A model generated the notes under the pieces. The model made no database searches. It had not been told where the DNA came from and saw only the letters and a list, made by a program, of their open reading frames with translations. A DNA stretch of 64,000 bases. Source: Persicaria tinctoria. Lineage: Eukaryota > Streptophyta > Magnoliopsida > Caryophyllales > Polygonaceae. Position 1 is the stretch's first letter, and each line of letters starts with the position of its first letter. Both the position numbers and the translations under genes were made by a program. Below, piece after piece: positions 1-11,860 of this stretch. The DNA lies in assembly GCA_037127255.1 (NCBI GenBank), contig JBANSL010000010.1, forward strand, positions 34,431,794-34,495,793, given 5' to 3'.

Positions 1-215
1 AAGCGTCTCCTCGGAGACATCTGATAAAATTGGAACTATGTCTTACGAATATTGACAGAGAATCATCTCCCCAATCCACCCCACTCTCACAAAGACCTAA
101 AAGAAGTTCAGCTTCCCCAGCAGAGAGTGGTGTACACCAGTTTAAGCTGTGAACTTCCTAGCCTCTTAGCTACCTTTTTTTTTCACATTTATTTTTTTGA
201 AACAAAGGCTATTTC

Positions 216-3200
216 TCAGGCCATTTTAACGGAATCGGGTGTTACCCATCTGAAGAAACTGCAGACTGGCCCTCTTGTAGCTGTCCAGTTGCCGCATCCA
301 AAGAAGAAGCTACCATGTTTTGGTCCAGGTTTCTGGAATATCTTTTTCACGCTTATTGCTCCACAGTGACAGTACAAGTGCTCCTTGATGGGACCAGCTT
401 GGCTCGGGTGGAAAGGTGATACAATGGCACAAGGGCTCTTCCACTTGTAAGGTTGATAAGCAAGGCCATAATCAGGATGAGGGATTGGCTGGACTGCAAA
501 GGCGTTATCAGGAGACTGCCACACAAGGGAGTTGGTGATTGAAAATTTGAATCCACGCAGCATCAGATGAGCAAGCAAATTGGCAGTATTTTTTGCATCG
601 TCCAGGCCACAGTGAGCACGGCCTTCCCATGTCAGCCCAGCAAGCTCCACAGCTTCTTTCAAGTTGCATCGGACCCCCCCAAATACTTGATAAAATGGAA
701 CCTTCAAATTGATCCATCTGATTGCATATATTCAGCAGCACAAAACGAAAAATAAATAATGGGTTAGTAATAGCATCCAACAATTTTTATTTATTTTTTA
801 AATAAGAAGTAAGAAGACACTGAAATTGACATTATCGAGTCAAGATTGAGAGCACAACAAAATTTTTTTTTTGGGTGCATATTCCAACACAGAAGATACA
901 GTAGAACTTGCATAAATTAACAGTTTAGTATGAATGTGCCCAAGTTTTGGGTATCTTAGATACCCAAGTTCAATGACTTGCTATTTAAAAGAAAAAGGGT
1001 GAACAAATTTATTGTGAAATAACTTTGAATCTGATTTACTCTAGTATTTAGAATAATTTGTCATTGCCTTCTGCTATTTAGAAAAAAATTACTGTTCTGT
1101 CTTTAATCCTATCTGGGAAGTTCTGTTGCACTGGTTTTCTTTATTCTCACTGTCTATTGGGTCAGGACCGTCGGGTAACCAAGCAATGGGAGAATATTTA
1201 AGCATCAATAAGAGCATAATCCTAACTCTATGGAAACAACATAAAGGAACAGCTAGCTCTTGTTGTTATCCATCTGTATTTATGTATACATGCAAGCATA
1301 ATGAGCCTCTTGACTAACCTGTTGAAATATGGTGGCTTCCGGATTCTCTTGAAGCGGCACTCTGATTCCAACATGACACGACAATCCCAGTTTGACCAGG
1401 TCACCACAGCAAAGTTGGTGTTTTTTATTCCCTTTTCTTCTAGCCATTTATCATGCATAAGCAGAGCTTCAGTTAACATAACACCCTTGTCCACCTGGAA
1501 AGATCAGGAAAAATTAGTAGTTGTACATGCTTTCTTTGTTTTTGAACAAATTTCCCATTGCGAACAGATCAATGTCGCAAGATTTACCAAAAAAAATTGG
1601 TAAAATATCAGATTGGGATTGACACAACGACACCAGAAAAATTTACATTCTACCCAATCAATAACCAACCTTTGTGATTTATCTCTATGACAGCAGGATC
1701 AGATATACCGGCTAGCATCATCTAGCTCAATAGCAATGACCAAAGAATGTTATACCTAAAACAGAAACACAATATCAGAGGCACAGCATGTAGTACCTGG
1801 GACTGTTGGATACCGGTGAGTTCCTTGCAGAAATCACTCAGCAGATGGTTATGTGTGGGCCTCACATACATCTGAAAGGAGTCCTCCAGCTGCCTGGTTC
1901 TACCATTAACTATCACCGAAGGGAACTCAATGATCTCTTGAGGATGTGGATTCTTTTCTTTGTCGCATGTTGCCTCAAAATCTATGACCACAAAATATTG
2001 AAAGTCTTGGATATATAATTCCTGTGGCTGAATTTGTGGACGCATTTGGAAAGGTACATATGGCAATCGATTGTGCATAGAAATATAGTGACCATGGTTC
2101 ACGGGATATGATTGGCTTCCTAGCATACATGTCTGGTTCTGCAGTTCCTTAGGAAAGATGGGATGGGGTGCTGATGATGAGTAATAACTTCGAGGTTGCA
2201 CTATCCGCTGGCATTGACTTGGTATCACCAGCCTTTTATTCTTCAGTTGGCCATCAGGTTCAGTGCCATTTCCTTCTTTAGCACCACTTGCATGATTAAG
2301 CTCCGGGGGCTGCCCCCGGAAATTCCTAAAATATTCCGGGTTGTAGAATAGACCTTTACTTTGGAAGCCCCCAAAGGATGCTTCATGGCCTTTATGGATC
2401 GCTTCTACAAACAGAAGCAATAAGTGAGCACTCTAAACCATAATAATGCAATTCAAACCCATTAGTGAGCAGAAAAAACACAACTGCAGAAGATTCCAAG
2501 CTTCGATCAAACGGATACATGCATCTCCAAAAAAATTGAACAGTTCCTATTGCAGTTTGTTTTCTTCTTTATTCCTTATTCTGTATATAAAATCTTATAC
2601 CCACTTTCAAGACTGTAGTTTAGGGACAATAGAAAATTGCCAAAAATAAATAAATTTGATACAAATAAAGGAAATAGAAAGGACTGCTAGCAATTAAGGT
2701 ATCCAGCATGTTCAACTAAACTATAGATAATCTGAATTGAAGCCAAACATCATTGGTCTATCACCATAAGAGATTCGTTAACGCAAGGAAAGCTGAGAAA
2801 ACCTCAGATAGGCAGATAGCCTTCAGGAAGATACTGACATATAAACCATCTAAAACCTTATTGCAGTCAAGTTCATGCAGCATAAATGCAGCATAAACCC
2901 TAATCTATGTGGAATTTATTTTTGTTAGGAACCACTTGTCTACCAACCTTAGGGACCGTCGAGAAAATTAACTCATGCTACAGTTTCAAAAGACTGAAGA
3001 GTGCTCACAATTGACAACTAAAATCATAACTATAAGTATTTGAAGCTGCATAGCTTAGTAGATGTTAAATAAACCCAACATATGAAACTACATACAGACC
3101 TAAAAGCATCCTTGCCTTATTCAAGCAGTCAAAATGTCCCTCTCAACAACTCCCAACAAAAGATTCAATCTTTCCCGAACTACTTGCAAGAACATTCTGA

Positions 3201-3649
3201 TAGAATGATGAATACACCAATTTTTTTTTTTAAAAAAATACACTTTACCAAACCACCCAATTGGGCTAGCACAGTTCAGTAAATGTTAAACAACAACCAG
3301 CTTTCAGCATCCTCTCAAAAATCTAACAACCCAGCAACCGGATTTAGCAAAACCCTAGATTTCATACAAAACTCCGTTTGATTATCACTTAAATAAGGGC
3401 CAAGATCAAAGCTTAACAAATTTCAACCACCGCCTTAGGAATTACAATACATATCGAACTCTTACAGTTCTAACACTTCAATCCAACAAATACATCAATC
3501 CGGAAACCAATTGAATAGCCCTAAAATCCATTCAAACAAGTTCAATTTTTTTAAAAAAATTTTCAACCCCATCGTCCAGAAAATCAGAGAGCTTTGAAAA
3601 GCGACGGACGAAAAGACCTGAATCTCTCACCAGTGTGATCAAGGGCCAT
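216..3649 (-). CDS. ERI1/ERI2-like DEDDh 3'-5' exoribonuclease with C-terminal GRF zinc finger
   Basis: Four coding exons join in frame on the minus strand: 3649-3631, 2404-1797, 1494-1319 and 717-216. Each junction has GT donors and AG acceptors, and together they give 434 residues. The start is the ATG at 3649 (peptide MALDHT), which splices in frame into exon 2. The exonuclease core has the DEDDh set: VIDFEATCD near residue 146, the Asp of NWD near 243, and HCGLDD near 303. Residues about 380-423 carry CHCG, FGCGN and CSFFRW, which is the pattern of a GRF zinc finger. Exonuclease III plus GRF is the known architecture of animal ERI2/EXOD1; the ERI1 family trims RNA 3' ends (small RNA, histone mRNA, 5.8S rRNA). 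The RNA substrate here is not visible from sequence. All catalytic residues and splice sites look intact, so this is probably a working gene. The 5' UTR may contain another intron (AG acceptor near 3,830). Confidence 0.9.
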
Positions 3650-4080
3650 TGTGATCCGGCGGGTAGACGTAACCAATTGCAGTGTACATCCGATCTCTCA
3701 CCAGAAATCAACACCTAAAAACAACCAAACAAACTCACTGGAATCACAATCAGGGAAAAATCAAGGAACAACAATGAAACCGATCAATTGGGGGTTTGTA
3801 AGACATCAACAAAGGGAGAGATTTTAACCTGCAAGGGGTTGATAGAGATTGAGAGTGGATTTATCGGGGGAGAGAGAGGAGCGGTTTTGTTGTTGTGGGC
3901 ATTTGATTTGGATTTGGGACTTTAGATGCTGTCGTTACAGAAACACTGAAAAAGAAAATAAAATTATGAAATGGATAAAAAAGAAAAGCCAAAATTTAGA
4001 GAAAAGGAGAGGAGGAAGAGTAGACCCCACGTCACGCCACCGCTATTATAAAGGCAATATTTCCTTTTATTTTCTCTCTC
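3650..4080 (-). promoter_or_regulatory. 5' UTR and likely promoter of the exonuclease gene
   Basis: A TATA-like TTTATAATA lies on the minus strand at 4052-4044. Just upstream of the gene are ACGTCA and GCCAC boxes (4,028-4,040), typical of plant promoters. A minus-strand splice acceptor (TTGCAG near 3,830) and GGTGAGAG donors near 3,700 suggest one UTR intron. Transcription start is inferred, not shown. Confidence 0.4.
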
Positions 4081-4465
4081 CGTAATCAATTTCCATTAAC
4101 ACAAACTTCCATTTATTTTTACCATAAACCCATTATTGATAAGGGTATTTTGCAAAAATAAACCACTGTTTCATTGGGTTTGCAAAAATGTCCAAGTTTT
4201 GGGAGAATTTTATAGGGGTCTAGTTTTGCAAAAAAAAAAAAAGTTGACTTCTTGGGCCGGTTGCAGGTTGGAGATGAGGAGGGAAGGAGATTTGGTGAGA
4301 TTTGGATTTAGCACCAAAACAAGGTGAATGGATGAGTGATGTGATAACCATTCTGGAACGGTTCAACTGGAAAGGACTTACGGGTGGTACCCAAATGACC
4401 GCTCTTTATTTACAAATTAAAGGATGAGTGATGTGATTGTTTGATACCTTTTACCAATTGCATGA

Positions 4466-4473
4466 TATAAAAG
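4466..4473 (+). promoter_or_regulatory. TATA-like box upstream of the MULE fragment
   Basis: TATAAAAG is followed by a purine-rich leader. It lies about 210 bp before the degenerate transposase reading frame, so it may be that element's old promoter. The stretch 4,080-4,465 holds no recognisable gene. Confidence 0.3.
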
Positions 4474-4678
4474 GAGAGGAGGGGAGCACTTGTCGCCTTC
4501 ATTCGGTGCCTCTGTCAGTGATCAGAATCCTTATGTCACCTTGATTTCCCATAAACCTTTCTTCTCAGATGCAATGGGTAAGTGTATTTGACGAAATACT
4601 CCTCATATATGGCAAAAAGTAGATACCCATGAATCTTTATTCTCATCCCTTGTTTCATTTTCTAGTGGAAACATCTTG

Positions 4679-5571
4679 ATATGCATCACTCTCATCTTTG
4701 ATGGTTGTTGGGTAGTCGAGGGAAGCCGATGGGTGTTTGCGGGTGTGAAGGCGCACAAGAATGTCATGATACAAGAGGGCATCAACTTCACCTCTTCGAA
4801 AAACCCGATCATGGTCAAGGTCGGTGATGGTGCTTTATATGAAGAGTGAGCGTTGTCTTACGTGCCAAAGTCGAAAGATGGGGGTCATTCGATCATGATA
4901 GTTGATGATGATGACCTTGAGGTTTAAGTTTCTGAACTCGAAGTGTGAAGAACATGCATGACCCATGGAGATATATGTTGGTCCATTGTGTAAGGAGAGT
5001 TTTGAAGTTAAGCAACCCGTTGGAGAAAAACGCCTGAGCAGGCCACCTACCTCCAAAAAAGTGGACAACCAAACCATGTTTCTGTAGATGTTGTGTTATG
5101 TGCTGAGGGAGAAGTGAGTGAGGCCATAGAAGATCAAGGAGCGGGTTGTGATGGACGTTTTTCAATCAGATCTTCAGGTGACACGGGTACGTGTTTAGGT
5201 GACAGAGGAAAGGGTCTGGATGTGATCTAATTGGGTGACACAGATAACTCTTCATCTGACATGGATCGGGATTTGGAGGTGATATCCATTAGCAGCGAGG
5301 ACGAGAATAGTTCAACCCTCACAATCGACGTTGGGGGCTCAGACGATGACGAACGTGTCGGGGTGGAGCTCAAAGAGGATTGGAAGGATTTGGAGTGGCA
5401 CGAAGTTGAGGAGGGCATGGGTATGAGGGTGTCAGTGAAGGGGGAGGAAATTGAGGATGAGGTGATGAGGGAACTTGAAGATTGTCTGTCAAACTTGAAG
5501 ATTGTATTTTACATGTCACCTATTATATTTCCATCGAAGGCTTTTGTGTATGAACATCTGTTTCTGTTGTA
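4679..5571 (+). pseudogene. Degenerate Mutator-like (MuDR-type) transposase N-terminal fragment
   Basis: Frame 4679-4927 reads a segment with IFDGCWVVEG, RWVFAGVKAHKNV and IMIVDDDDLEV, and is broken by stops (4,848, 4,922 and beyond). This resembles the N-terminal region of plant MuDR-type transposases. A second open stretch at 5,231-5,571 is very acidic (runs such as SSDMDRDLEVISISSEDE), as is common in the linker after that domain. The zinc knuckle and the transposase catalytic core are not present. No terminal inverted repeats could be assigned. The family call rests on remembered sequence character and is only moderately secure. Confidence 0.4.
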
Positions 5572-6058
5572 AATGATCCATGTTAGCAATTGGAATTATA
5601 CGTGTCACTTGTTATATTTTCTCTTGTCACTATGAACAATCCGACTTTATATTTCTTCTGGAAATAATGTATGTCACCTGTTCGTATCGTCATGTCACCT
5701 GAACGATGTAACTTGTCGCTTTTTGTGTTTTCATGGAATCATTTCAAGTTCAACTACTTTCATACAAGACCAACACATGTTCAAATACATGTAATACTAC
5801 GCAAAATAATTTTCACCATACATGTTCATTAAATACTACAACTATTATTATTAAAAAAAAAAATACTACAACTATTAACCTTACATAACATGTCCAAAAA
5901 GATGTTCATGAGTACCAAGTTCTAGTCCAGGTATTCACGTCGAACATCAAAATAATTGTCAACTGCGTAACAACCTACAAGTATTCACGTCCTACAACAC
6001 CCAAAAGTACGTCCTACAAGTATTGAGCAATGAAGTTCACACATGTTATGATGTTAAT
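5572..6058. other. Unassigned AT-rich DNA with TGTCACC words
   Basis: No gene is seen. The words TGTCACC and TGTCAC recur here (for example near 5,603, 5,670 and 5,692), continuing a cluster that begins near 4,530. Confidence 0.5.
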
Positions 6059-6126
6059 AGTCTATGTAGGATTCGAACCTACATTTATGTGTATTTAACA
6101 CATTGCTCACCTTGAGCTAATAGACT
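6059..6126 (-). tRNA. tRNA-like cloverleaf (probably not a functional tRNA gene)
   Basis: On the minus strand, 68 bases fold into a cloverleaf in which every stem is perfectly paired: acceptor AGTCTAT/ATAGACT (7 bp), D stem GCTC/GAGC, anticodon stem ATGTG/CACAT and T stem GTAGG/CCTAC with loop TTCGAAT. T8-A9 and the GG of the D loop are present. Against a working tRNA, the D loop has only five bases, the variable loop has four, position 37 is a pyrimidine, and the anticodon would read AAA, which plants do not normally use for phenylalanine. It could be a tRNA-derived repeat or the relic of an organellar tRNA. Confidence 0.35.
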
Positions 6127-8378
6127 GTAAATAGTTAAGAGTATAACAACATAATTGCTTACACAAAATAACAAACTAACTTTCAGATCTTTGAGTTTCT
6201 CATTGTCAAAAACATATACGTGTCACCCCTTAACCCATGCATGTCACCCGAAAGGAGTACAAGACAGTGCCGATAAGGAGGAAATTAGAGGATGATGAAG
6301 GCGAATAAGAGGCTGGAAGAAAGAAAACGAAGATGGGTGAGAACAAAGACCGACCTCGGTCGCACCCAGAGTCGAACGTGGTGTCGAAGAAGATGAAGTC
6401 GAGGAGGAAATGCGCGGCTGAGGAAGAAAAAAGGTGTGGGAGGGGGGCCAGGGGGAGAGAACAGAAAGAGACGAGTTCAACAAAAGGGGGGGAAATAAAC
6501 TCTCATTTATGAGAAGAATATGAGAACACACACAAAGAGAAGAGTTCAAATCATATGCTTAGAAAATACAATCTTGTTAAGTGACAAGATAATACATTGG
6601 CCTAGCATGAAAAATATAGATAACTGACATGTATACTAACAGAAATTGAACACAACTTACCAAAAAACAATCAAACGAAGAAACTCTTAGATCTTAGATG
6701 AAACTCCCAAATATAGGCGCTTACCAATCCATCAGGTGGAACCAATCATCTATGTTTGATAGCATCTATACTCTCGCATATTGTTTCATCTATCCCCGGA
6801 AGTGCTTCTCCTCTGGGACAACGTAGCACAATTGCTACCTTGCCCTTCCCTGGATTCCCTTCATCCTCACCCCCTTCGAGCGCACCATTTCAACAATCAG
6901 CCAATGATTTATTTTCTGCAATTACATCAACATGAACACAATCAACCAGATGTGCTTGCCACAAATTCATTTCCCTTTGCCACCAACAACTAAACTCATG
7001 TTAGATATTCACATCTTTTGTAAGACTATGAACCTTGTCAACAACTCCCAAACTCTTGCCACACTGACTGAGATTACTTACCCATTTATGAAATCCCAGT
7101 TTCTCAAATTTCTCCTATCACCCACGCCAAAAGGTTTGTCACCCCAACTGATGTTTCATCATATCTTTTCTCTTGGTCTTTTCCATTTTCATGGAATTTT
7201 TCGGGTTCAAAAGTGGGATCTTTTGAGTTCAATGATCAAAAGTGGGTTCAATCTGTAAAAGCACTCAAATGCTCTACAACCTAAACAATTCCTGCCATAA
7301 CCTAAACAAATTCATTCACATGTTTGAAACTGAAATAGCATATTAAGAATAAAACTACAATATCAAGAAATAAGTAAGTGCAATCCCACACACCTCTTAC
7401 CCACAAACACAAATATAACCTTTTTAAAAAAAAACTACTAAGAAATCACACAATCAAGGCTTTTGAAGCAACAAACACATCAATCTATAGCATTTACGAA
7501 GCAGATCGAGATAATTTGCCACATTTAGTCACTTAATCTCACCAAATCGAGGCTCTCTGTCGACTCCTCCTCGGATCTGCGGCACTAGCGGAACTGACAC
7601 CGGCCTGGTGGTCGAGACTAGCTGATGATGATGAAGGTTGCCCTGCCTTGGCCAATCTGTTGAGATTGAGCTTGCCATTGAGCCCCTTAAAGTCGGACAT
7701 CTTGAGGCCCTCTCGCTATGTCCTCCGATCCCCGTCTATCCTTGATGAAGATTGTCAATCGCATTCGCTAAGCGTGTCGCCTTCAACTCCTCTCTTCTTC
7801 TCCATGTCGCACTGCGGGAACCCTTGGGTTTTGCTGAACTAACCATTTGAGGCAGACCAGACCCCGACGTGCCCGAATTCAGAGGTTGTAGGCTTGGGTT
7901 CGCCCCTTACCTGACTTCTCCTCCGCCTTCTCCTGCTAGCGCCAGATCTGTGGATTCGCCCTTTTGGAAGTGGAAAGATAGATTTTGAGGCTTATCTTCA
8001 TGGTTTGTGGATTGAAACTCGATTTGGGATTTGATTTGGGTTGTGATCTTTGAATTCAACTTTGGGTTCGAATTGACCGGGGATGTGGTGAGGCTAAGCA
8101 ACTCAGATCTATGGTTTCAATGGGGGGAGCGTTTTTATTTCTCTCTCATAGTCCTACGGGTGGTTTTACTTTCTTTCCCGCCTCCCTTTTGTCCTTGTCT
8201 TTTCCTTTTGTTTACGCAATGCAGTGGAAAAGTTTATCGACAAATCAAATTTCTAAAAATTGGAACGAGATCTTCTTAACTATATAAAATAATTAAAATC
8301 TAATCCAAAACCATATTTGTTTGAGGAGTAAGGAATAAAAAGGAAATGATCAAATTTTATGTGTAATATGTATATATA
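6127..8378. other. Intergenic region without a recognisable gene
   Basis: Short open frames occur on both strands but none has a recognisable domain or codon pattern. The more GC-rich block 7,550-7,930 and the purine-rich block 6,260-6,490 look like eroded gene or element fragments that I could not identify. Confidence 0.5.
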
Positions 8379-8763
8379 GGGGTGCGCTCTGGTGAAAACC
8401 AAAATTGCGGTAAAAAACTGTGAGGACCCGCGTTTGAGTCCGGTTCACTTGCTTTATAGCCCAGTTCTGAATAGAACTGATCTATAAAGTCACAAATTTT
8501 AGCCCGGTTCTATATAAAATCGAGAAATAAAATCGCTATGTAATTTTAAAACATAAGTTTTTTAGCATAATTTTTAGGCTTGACCGAACTATAAAGTCAT
8601 GTGTTATTTTAAAACTGGAGTTTTTAGCACGGTTTTTAGGTTGAACCGAGTTGTAAAGTCATCATGTGATTGAGTTTTTTAGCACGGATTTCAAATAAAC
8701 CAAGCTATAAAGTAGTCCTCACGGTTTTTACCACAATTTGAGGTTTTCACCGGAGTTAATCCC
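8379..8763. mobile_element. MITE with 49-bp terminal inverted repeats and TATATATA target duplication
   Basis: The left end GGGGTGCGCTCTGGTGAAAA and the inverted right end GGGATTAACTCCGGTGAAAA extend as an imperfect inverted repeat of about 49 bp, both arms ending at CTGTGAGGAC or CCGTGAGGAC. The direct repeat TATATATA flanks it at 8371-8378 and 8764-8771. Inside are about four degenerate 70-bp units with the pattern AGCACGGTTTTTAGG ... AAAGTCAT. The size (385 bp) and 8-9-bp duplication fit a non-autonomous hAT or Mutator element; which of the two is not settled. Confidence 0.8.
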
Positions 8764-8885
8764 TATATATATGATCATAAACAACCAAGAGACAAGGAAA
8801 AGTTAATTGTAAGTTTATTATTCTCGATTGATCCTTCTAGGTTTATGTTCAATTTATAGGCCTTTACAATGATGTCAATGAGTTA

Positions 8886-10260
8886 TCATGTGCCAAGTGT
8901 AAGCCTAAAATTAGCCTTCAATAATGCATAGGACTGAGACGTGTGAAATCCTTGTAAATAATGAGTGACTTCGATTCCAAAAAAATAATGAATAGGACCA
9001 AGGTCTTTGAGTGGAAAGAGTTTGGACAATTCACAAATGAATTTAGAGCATAGAGAGGGGTGGGAGCCAACAACAAGAAGGTTATCGACATAAACAAGAA
9101 CGAAGACAAATTTAGCACCAAGGCGATAAACAAACAAAGTTGTATCAACAGTGGAAGAGGTAAAGCCAGGAGAAACCAAAGAGACTCAACTTTGCAAACC
9201 AAACACGAGGAGCCTGGTGCAAACCATATAACGATTTCTTCAGTTTGCCGATGTAATGAGGGAATTGAGCACTAGTGAAACCCTGTGATTGATGGATGTA
9301 GACGTCTTCAACCAAGTCCTTGCGTAAGAAGGCTTTTCAGATGTCCAATTGGTGCCCAGTCCACTACTTTATCGCGACAATGGAGAGTAGGAGGCGGATA
9401 GTGGTGGGTTTGGCAATGGGGCTAAATGTTTTGTTGAAATCAAGGCCGACTAATTGATTGAACCCTTGGACAACTAAGTGAGCGTTACGATATTTGATTG
9501 AACCATCAGAGAGACGTTTTGTTTTGAAGACTCACTTAGTATCGAAGATATTTGGGGAAAAGGAAGGAGTGACCAAGGTCTAGGTTTCAGTGATGAAAAT
9601 GGAGTTAATTTTAGTAGCCATGGGATTTCGCCATTCAATGTGTTTGGAGGCCTCCGTGATTAAGGATGGTTCATCAGGAATGGTTGTGGAAATCGAGCAA
9701 GAGGTTGGCCAAGGAATTGTGTCGTCAGATCTGACTAGAGGTTTGGAGATGGCGACTTTAGATCGAGTGGTCATGGGACGGTGATTGACCGGTGGCGACG
9801 ACAGTAGTGAAAGGTGGATAATTAGAGAGGGTGGCTAGGAGTTGGAAAGAGAAGACGACGTTGGCGAAGGTGAACCAGATGAAGCAATTGGGCTGGATGA
9901 GATAGTTGGACTAGGGGAGTTATGTGGGCATGAGTAATCAAATGAAGGTGGAGATAAATGGGGTACAAGGAGAGTAACGATGCATTACCGCTGTGTTTGG
10001 ATACCAAGGTGTGGTGGTTGTGTGGTGTTCCTGAAATGTCCTTGGTGGGGGAGATTGAAATACTTTATCAAAGCGACTTCAACAATAGCGAGCAGAGTGC
10101 TCTTTCTTGTCACAAATCTGACACACAAATTGGTTGTCTTGGTCGCTGATAAAGGTGGTGGAAGAGGACCCTCGACCAGACATGTCAAAACGCCCATCTC
10201 CTCCTCATCTCTTCCTATATTCCCACACAAAGAGCGACCTCATCCTTGTATTTTGGTGAC
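8886..10260 (-). pseudogene. Copia gag/pol remnant: zinc knuckle, RT linker and partial reverse transcriptase
   Basis: Reading down the minus strand, a CCHC zinc knuckle (CQICDKKEHSARYC, about 10,130-10,085) is followed by a Ser/Pro/His-rich linker. Then comes the Copia RT entry region (MTTRSK near 9,774, then HIEWRNPM, VFKTKRLSDGS, HLVVQGFNQ and LDFNKTFSPIAKP). After that are [27 protein letters not shown] and the catalytic box as YVDNLL, where YVDDLL is expected. Frames shift several times and stops interrupt the sequence. No integrase core is visible between the knuckle and RT, so this copy had a large internal deletion before it decayed. Confidence 0.75.
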
Positions 10261-10516
10261 CATGTAATCTACCTCAAGATTGGGAGGGTTCAGATTTGAG
10301 CGATTAAAATATAGGTTATGGATTATGGAAGTGTTATTTGCTACCGATGGGGAAGTGAGTAGTGGTTGATTTTGAGGGTCGACTCTGGATTGGAAATTGA
10401 GGAGATAGTCAAGTATAACACTAGAAGATGGGAAGATGGGTTTAGTGGAAATGGATATTATTGTGAAATATTCGACGGGTCGTTAACAGAAGGCAAACAC
10501 GTGTCGGGTTACATTG

Positions 10517-10517
<1 letters not shown>

Positions 10518-10607
<90 letters not shown>
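10518..10607. repeat. (TTA)n microsatellite, copy 1
   Basis: About 29 uninterrupted TTA units. On the minus strand this reads (TAA)n and sits at the 3' end of a truncated LINE-like segment (10,625-10,780), as a retrotransposed tail would. Confidence 0.9.
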
Positions 10608-10624
10608 AGAATGGTAACTATTTA

Positions 10625-10778
10625 TTACATGAAATTGGATGGGAGCCGGCTAACAAGCTGAACTCCGCAACCCTTCTGAATGCTAAAGGCAACCCTAGTC
10701 AAAACATGACAAATATCTCTACTATATCCAGGTAACCCTCTAGCCACCCCACATATCCACTTGAGAAGTCCTATCAAC

Positions 10779-10780
<2 letters not shown>
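10625..10780 (-). pseudogene. 5'-truncated second copy of the LINE-like C-terminal segment
   Basis: The minus-strand sequence repeats the last 150 bases of the neighbouring 10,870-11,040 segment with scattered differences. It encodes GVARGLPGYSRDICHVLTR and IQKGCGVQLVSRLPSNFM before (TAA)n. It is a 5'-truncated insertion or a tandem duplicate. Confidence 0.6.

Positions 10781-10781
<1 letters not shown>

Positions 10782-10870
<89 letters not shown>
10782..10870. repeat. (TTA)n microsatellite, copy 2
   Basis: About 29 TTA units directly 3' (minus strand) of the longer LINE-like ORF. It reads as a (TAA)n tail. Confidence 0.9.
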
Positions 10871-10886
10871 GAATGTCAACTAGTAA

Positions 10887-11297
10887 TTACATAAAATTGG
10901 ATGGGAGCCGGCTAACAAGCTGAGCTCCGCAACCCTTCTGAATGCTAAAAGCAATTCTAGTCAAAACATGACACGTATCCCTACTATACCCAGGTAGCCC
11001 TCTAGCAACCCCACATATCCGCTTGAGAAGTCCCATGGCCTCATCCCCTAAGTCACCAATAGTAGAAAACGAAAACGGCAGAAAGTGATATCCCTTGTCT
11101 CCACACACCTTCTCATACTTTTTCCTTTTGTTTTCAGCCGCCACCCTGGCCGCCTTACCCGGGATGAAAACTGAAAGACCAGAATTGCTAAAGATAGAAG
11201 TACCCGTGATGTCAACACAAGTGTCTTGGCCCTGGAACCAGTTGTAGAACAAAATATCAGCCGGACAGAACCCATGCAAGATTTGGCCCTGGGACAA
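10887..11297 (-). pseudogene. C-terminal domain of a LINE-like reverse-transcriptase protein
   Basis: The 136-codon frame carries PADILFYNWFQGQDTCVDIT, FIPGKAARVAAENKRKKYE, GYHFLPFSFSTIGDLGDEAM and IQKGCGAQLVSRLPS. This matches, from memory, the C-terminal part of a plant family of RT proteins in which the D-x-C-V-D-x-T stretch looks like a nuclease-like fold. The RT domain is missing, so it is 5'-truncated. The (TAA)n tract just downstream fits a LINE 3' tail. The exact clade is uncertain. Confidence 0.5.
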
Positions 11298-11707
11298 ATC
11301 TCATACCAAACTTCTCAACACACCCCTCAAGTGCAACTCATACTTGACAACGAACCCATGCTAGATTTGGCCTAGGGATGACAATGGGTCGGGTGGTGGG
11401 TGGATGATTTATTTTCGTCACTCGACCCACCACCCAGAACCCTTCACCCTACCTGATCCATCACCCATCGAATATTTCACCCACCCCGTCCACCCATCAC
11501 CCACCGGTTGTTCAAGTGGATCGGGTGATAATTTGGGTGAAATACAACCCATCAAATTCAACAAAAAAAATTATAGAAAAACATACATCGAACATTCAGC
11601 GAACAATTCAATTAATAAACAACTAGCAAACATAATTAAAATTCGGTCAAATGTGTAAACATCCACAACTATCAACACTTCAAGCTAGAAGTCTAAGAAA
11701 TAAAATG

Positions 11708-11860
11708 TAGCCTAAAGGCTAAGTAGTGTTGTTGAATGTAAATAGTATAGATATGGGTATTAGTTTGTAAATCAAGCCTAAAGGCTAAGTAGGTGGTTTG
11801 TTAGAGATGAGCTGGCTATATAAGCCGAAATGATTGGAAAAGCCTAAAGGCTAAGTAGAT
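11708..11860. repeat. Three direct copies of a palindromic 18-bp word
   Basis: AGCCTAAAGGCTAAGTAG occurs near 11,709, 11,775 and 11,841, spaced about 66 bp apart. Its core AGCC-TAAA-GGCT is a 4-bp inverted repeat. The spacers are not alike. Function unknown. Confidence 0.7.

Noticed and set aside
7648..8279. Open frames in the GC-richer block considered as exons
   Set aside because: No splice-consistent chain and no known domain; left as unassigned.
10514..10879. Poly-Leu, poly-Tyr and poly-Asn open frames
   Set aside because: They are translations of the (TTA)n microsatellites in different frames, not genes.
11708..11860. Evenly spaced repeats considered as a CRISPR array
   Set aside because: Only three short repeats in plant nuclear DNA, with no cas genes; not a CRISPR.
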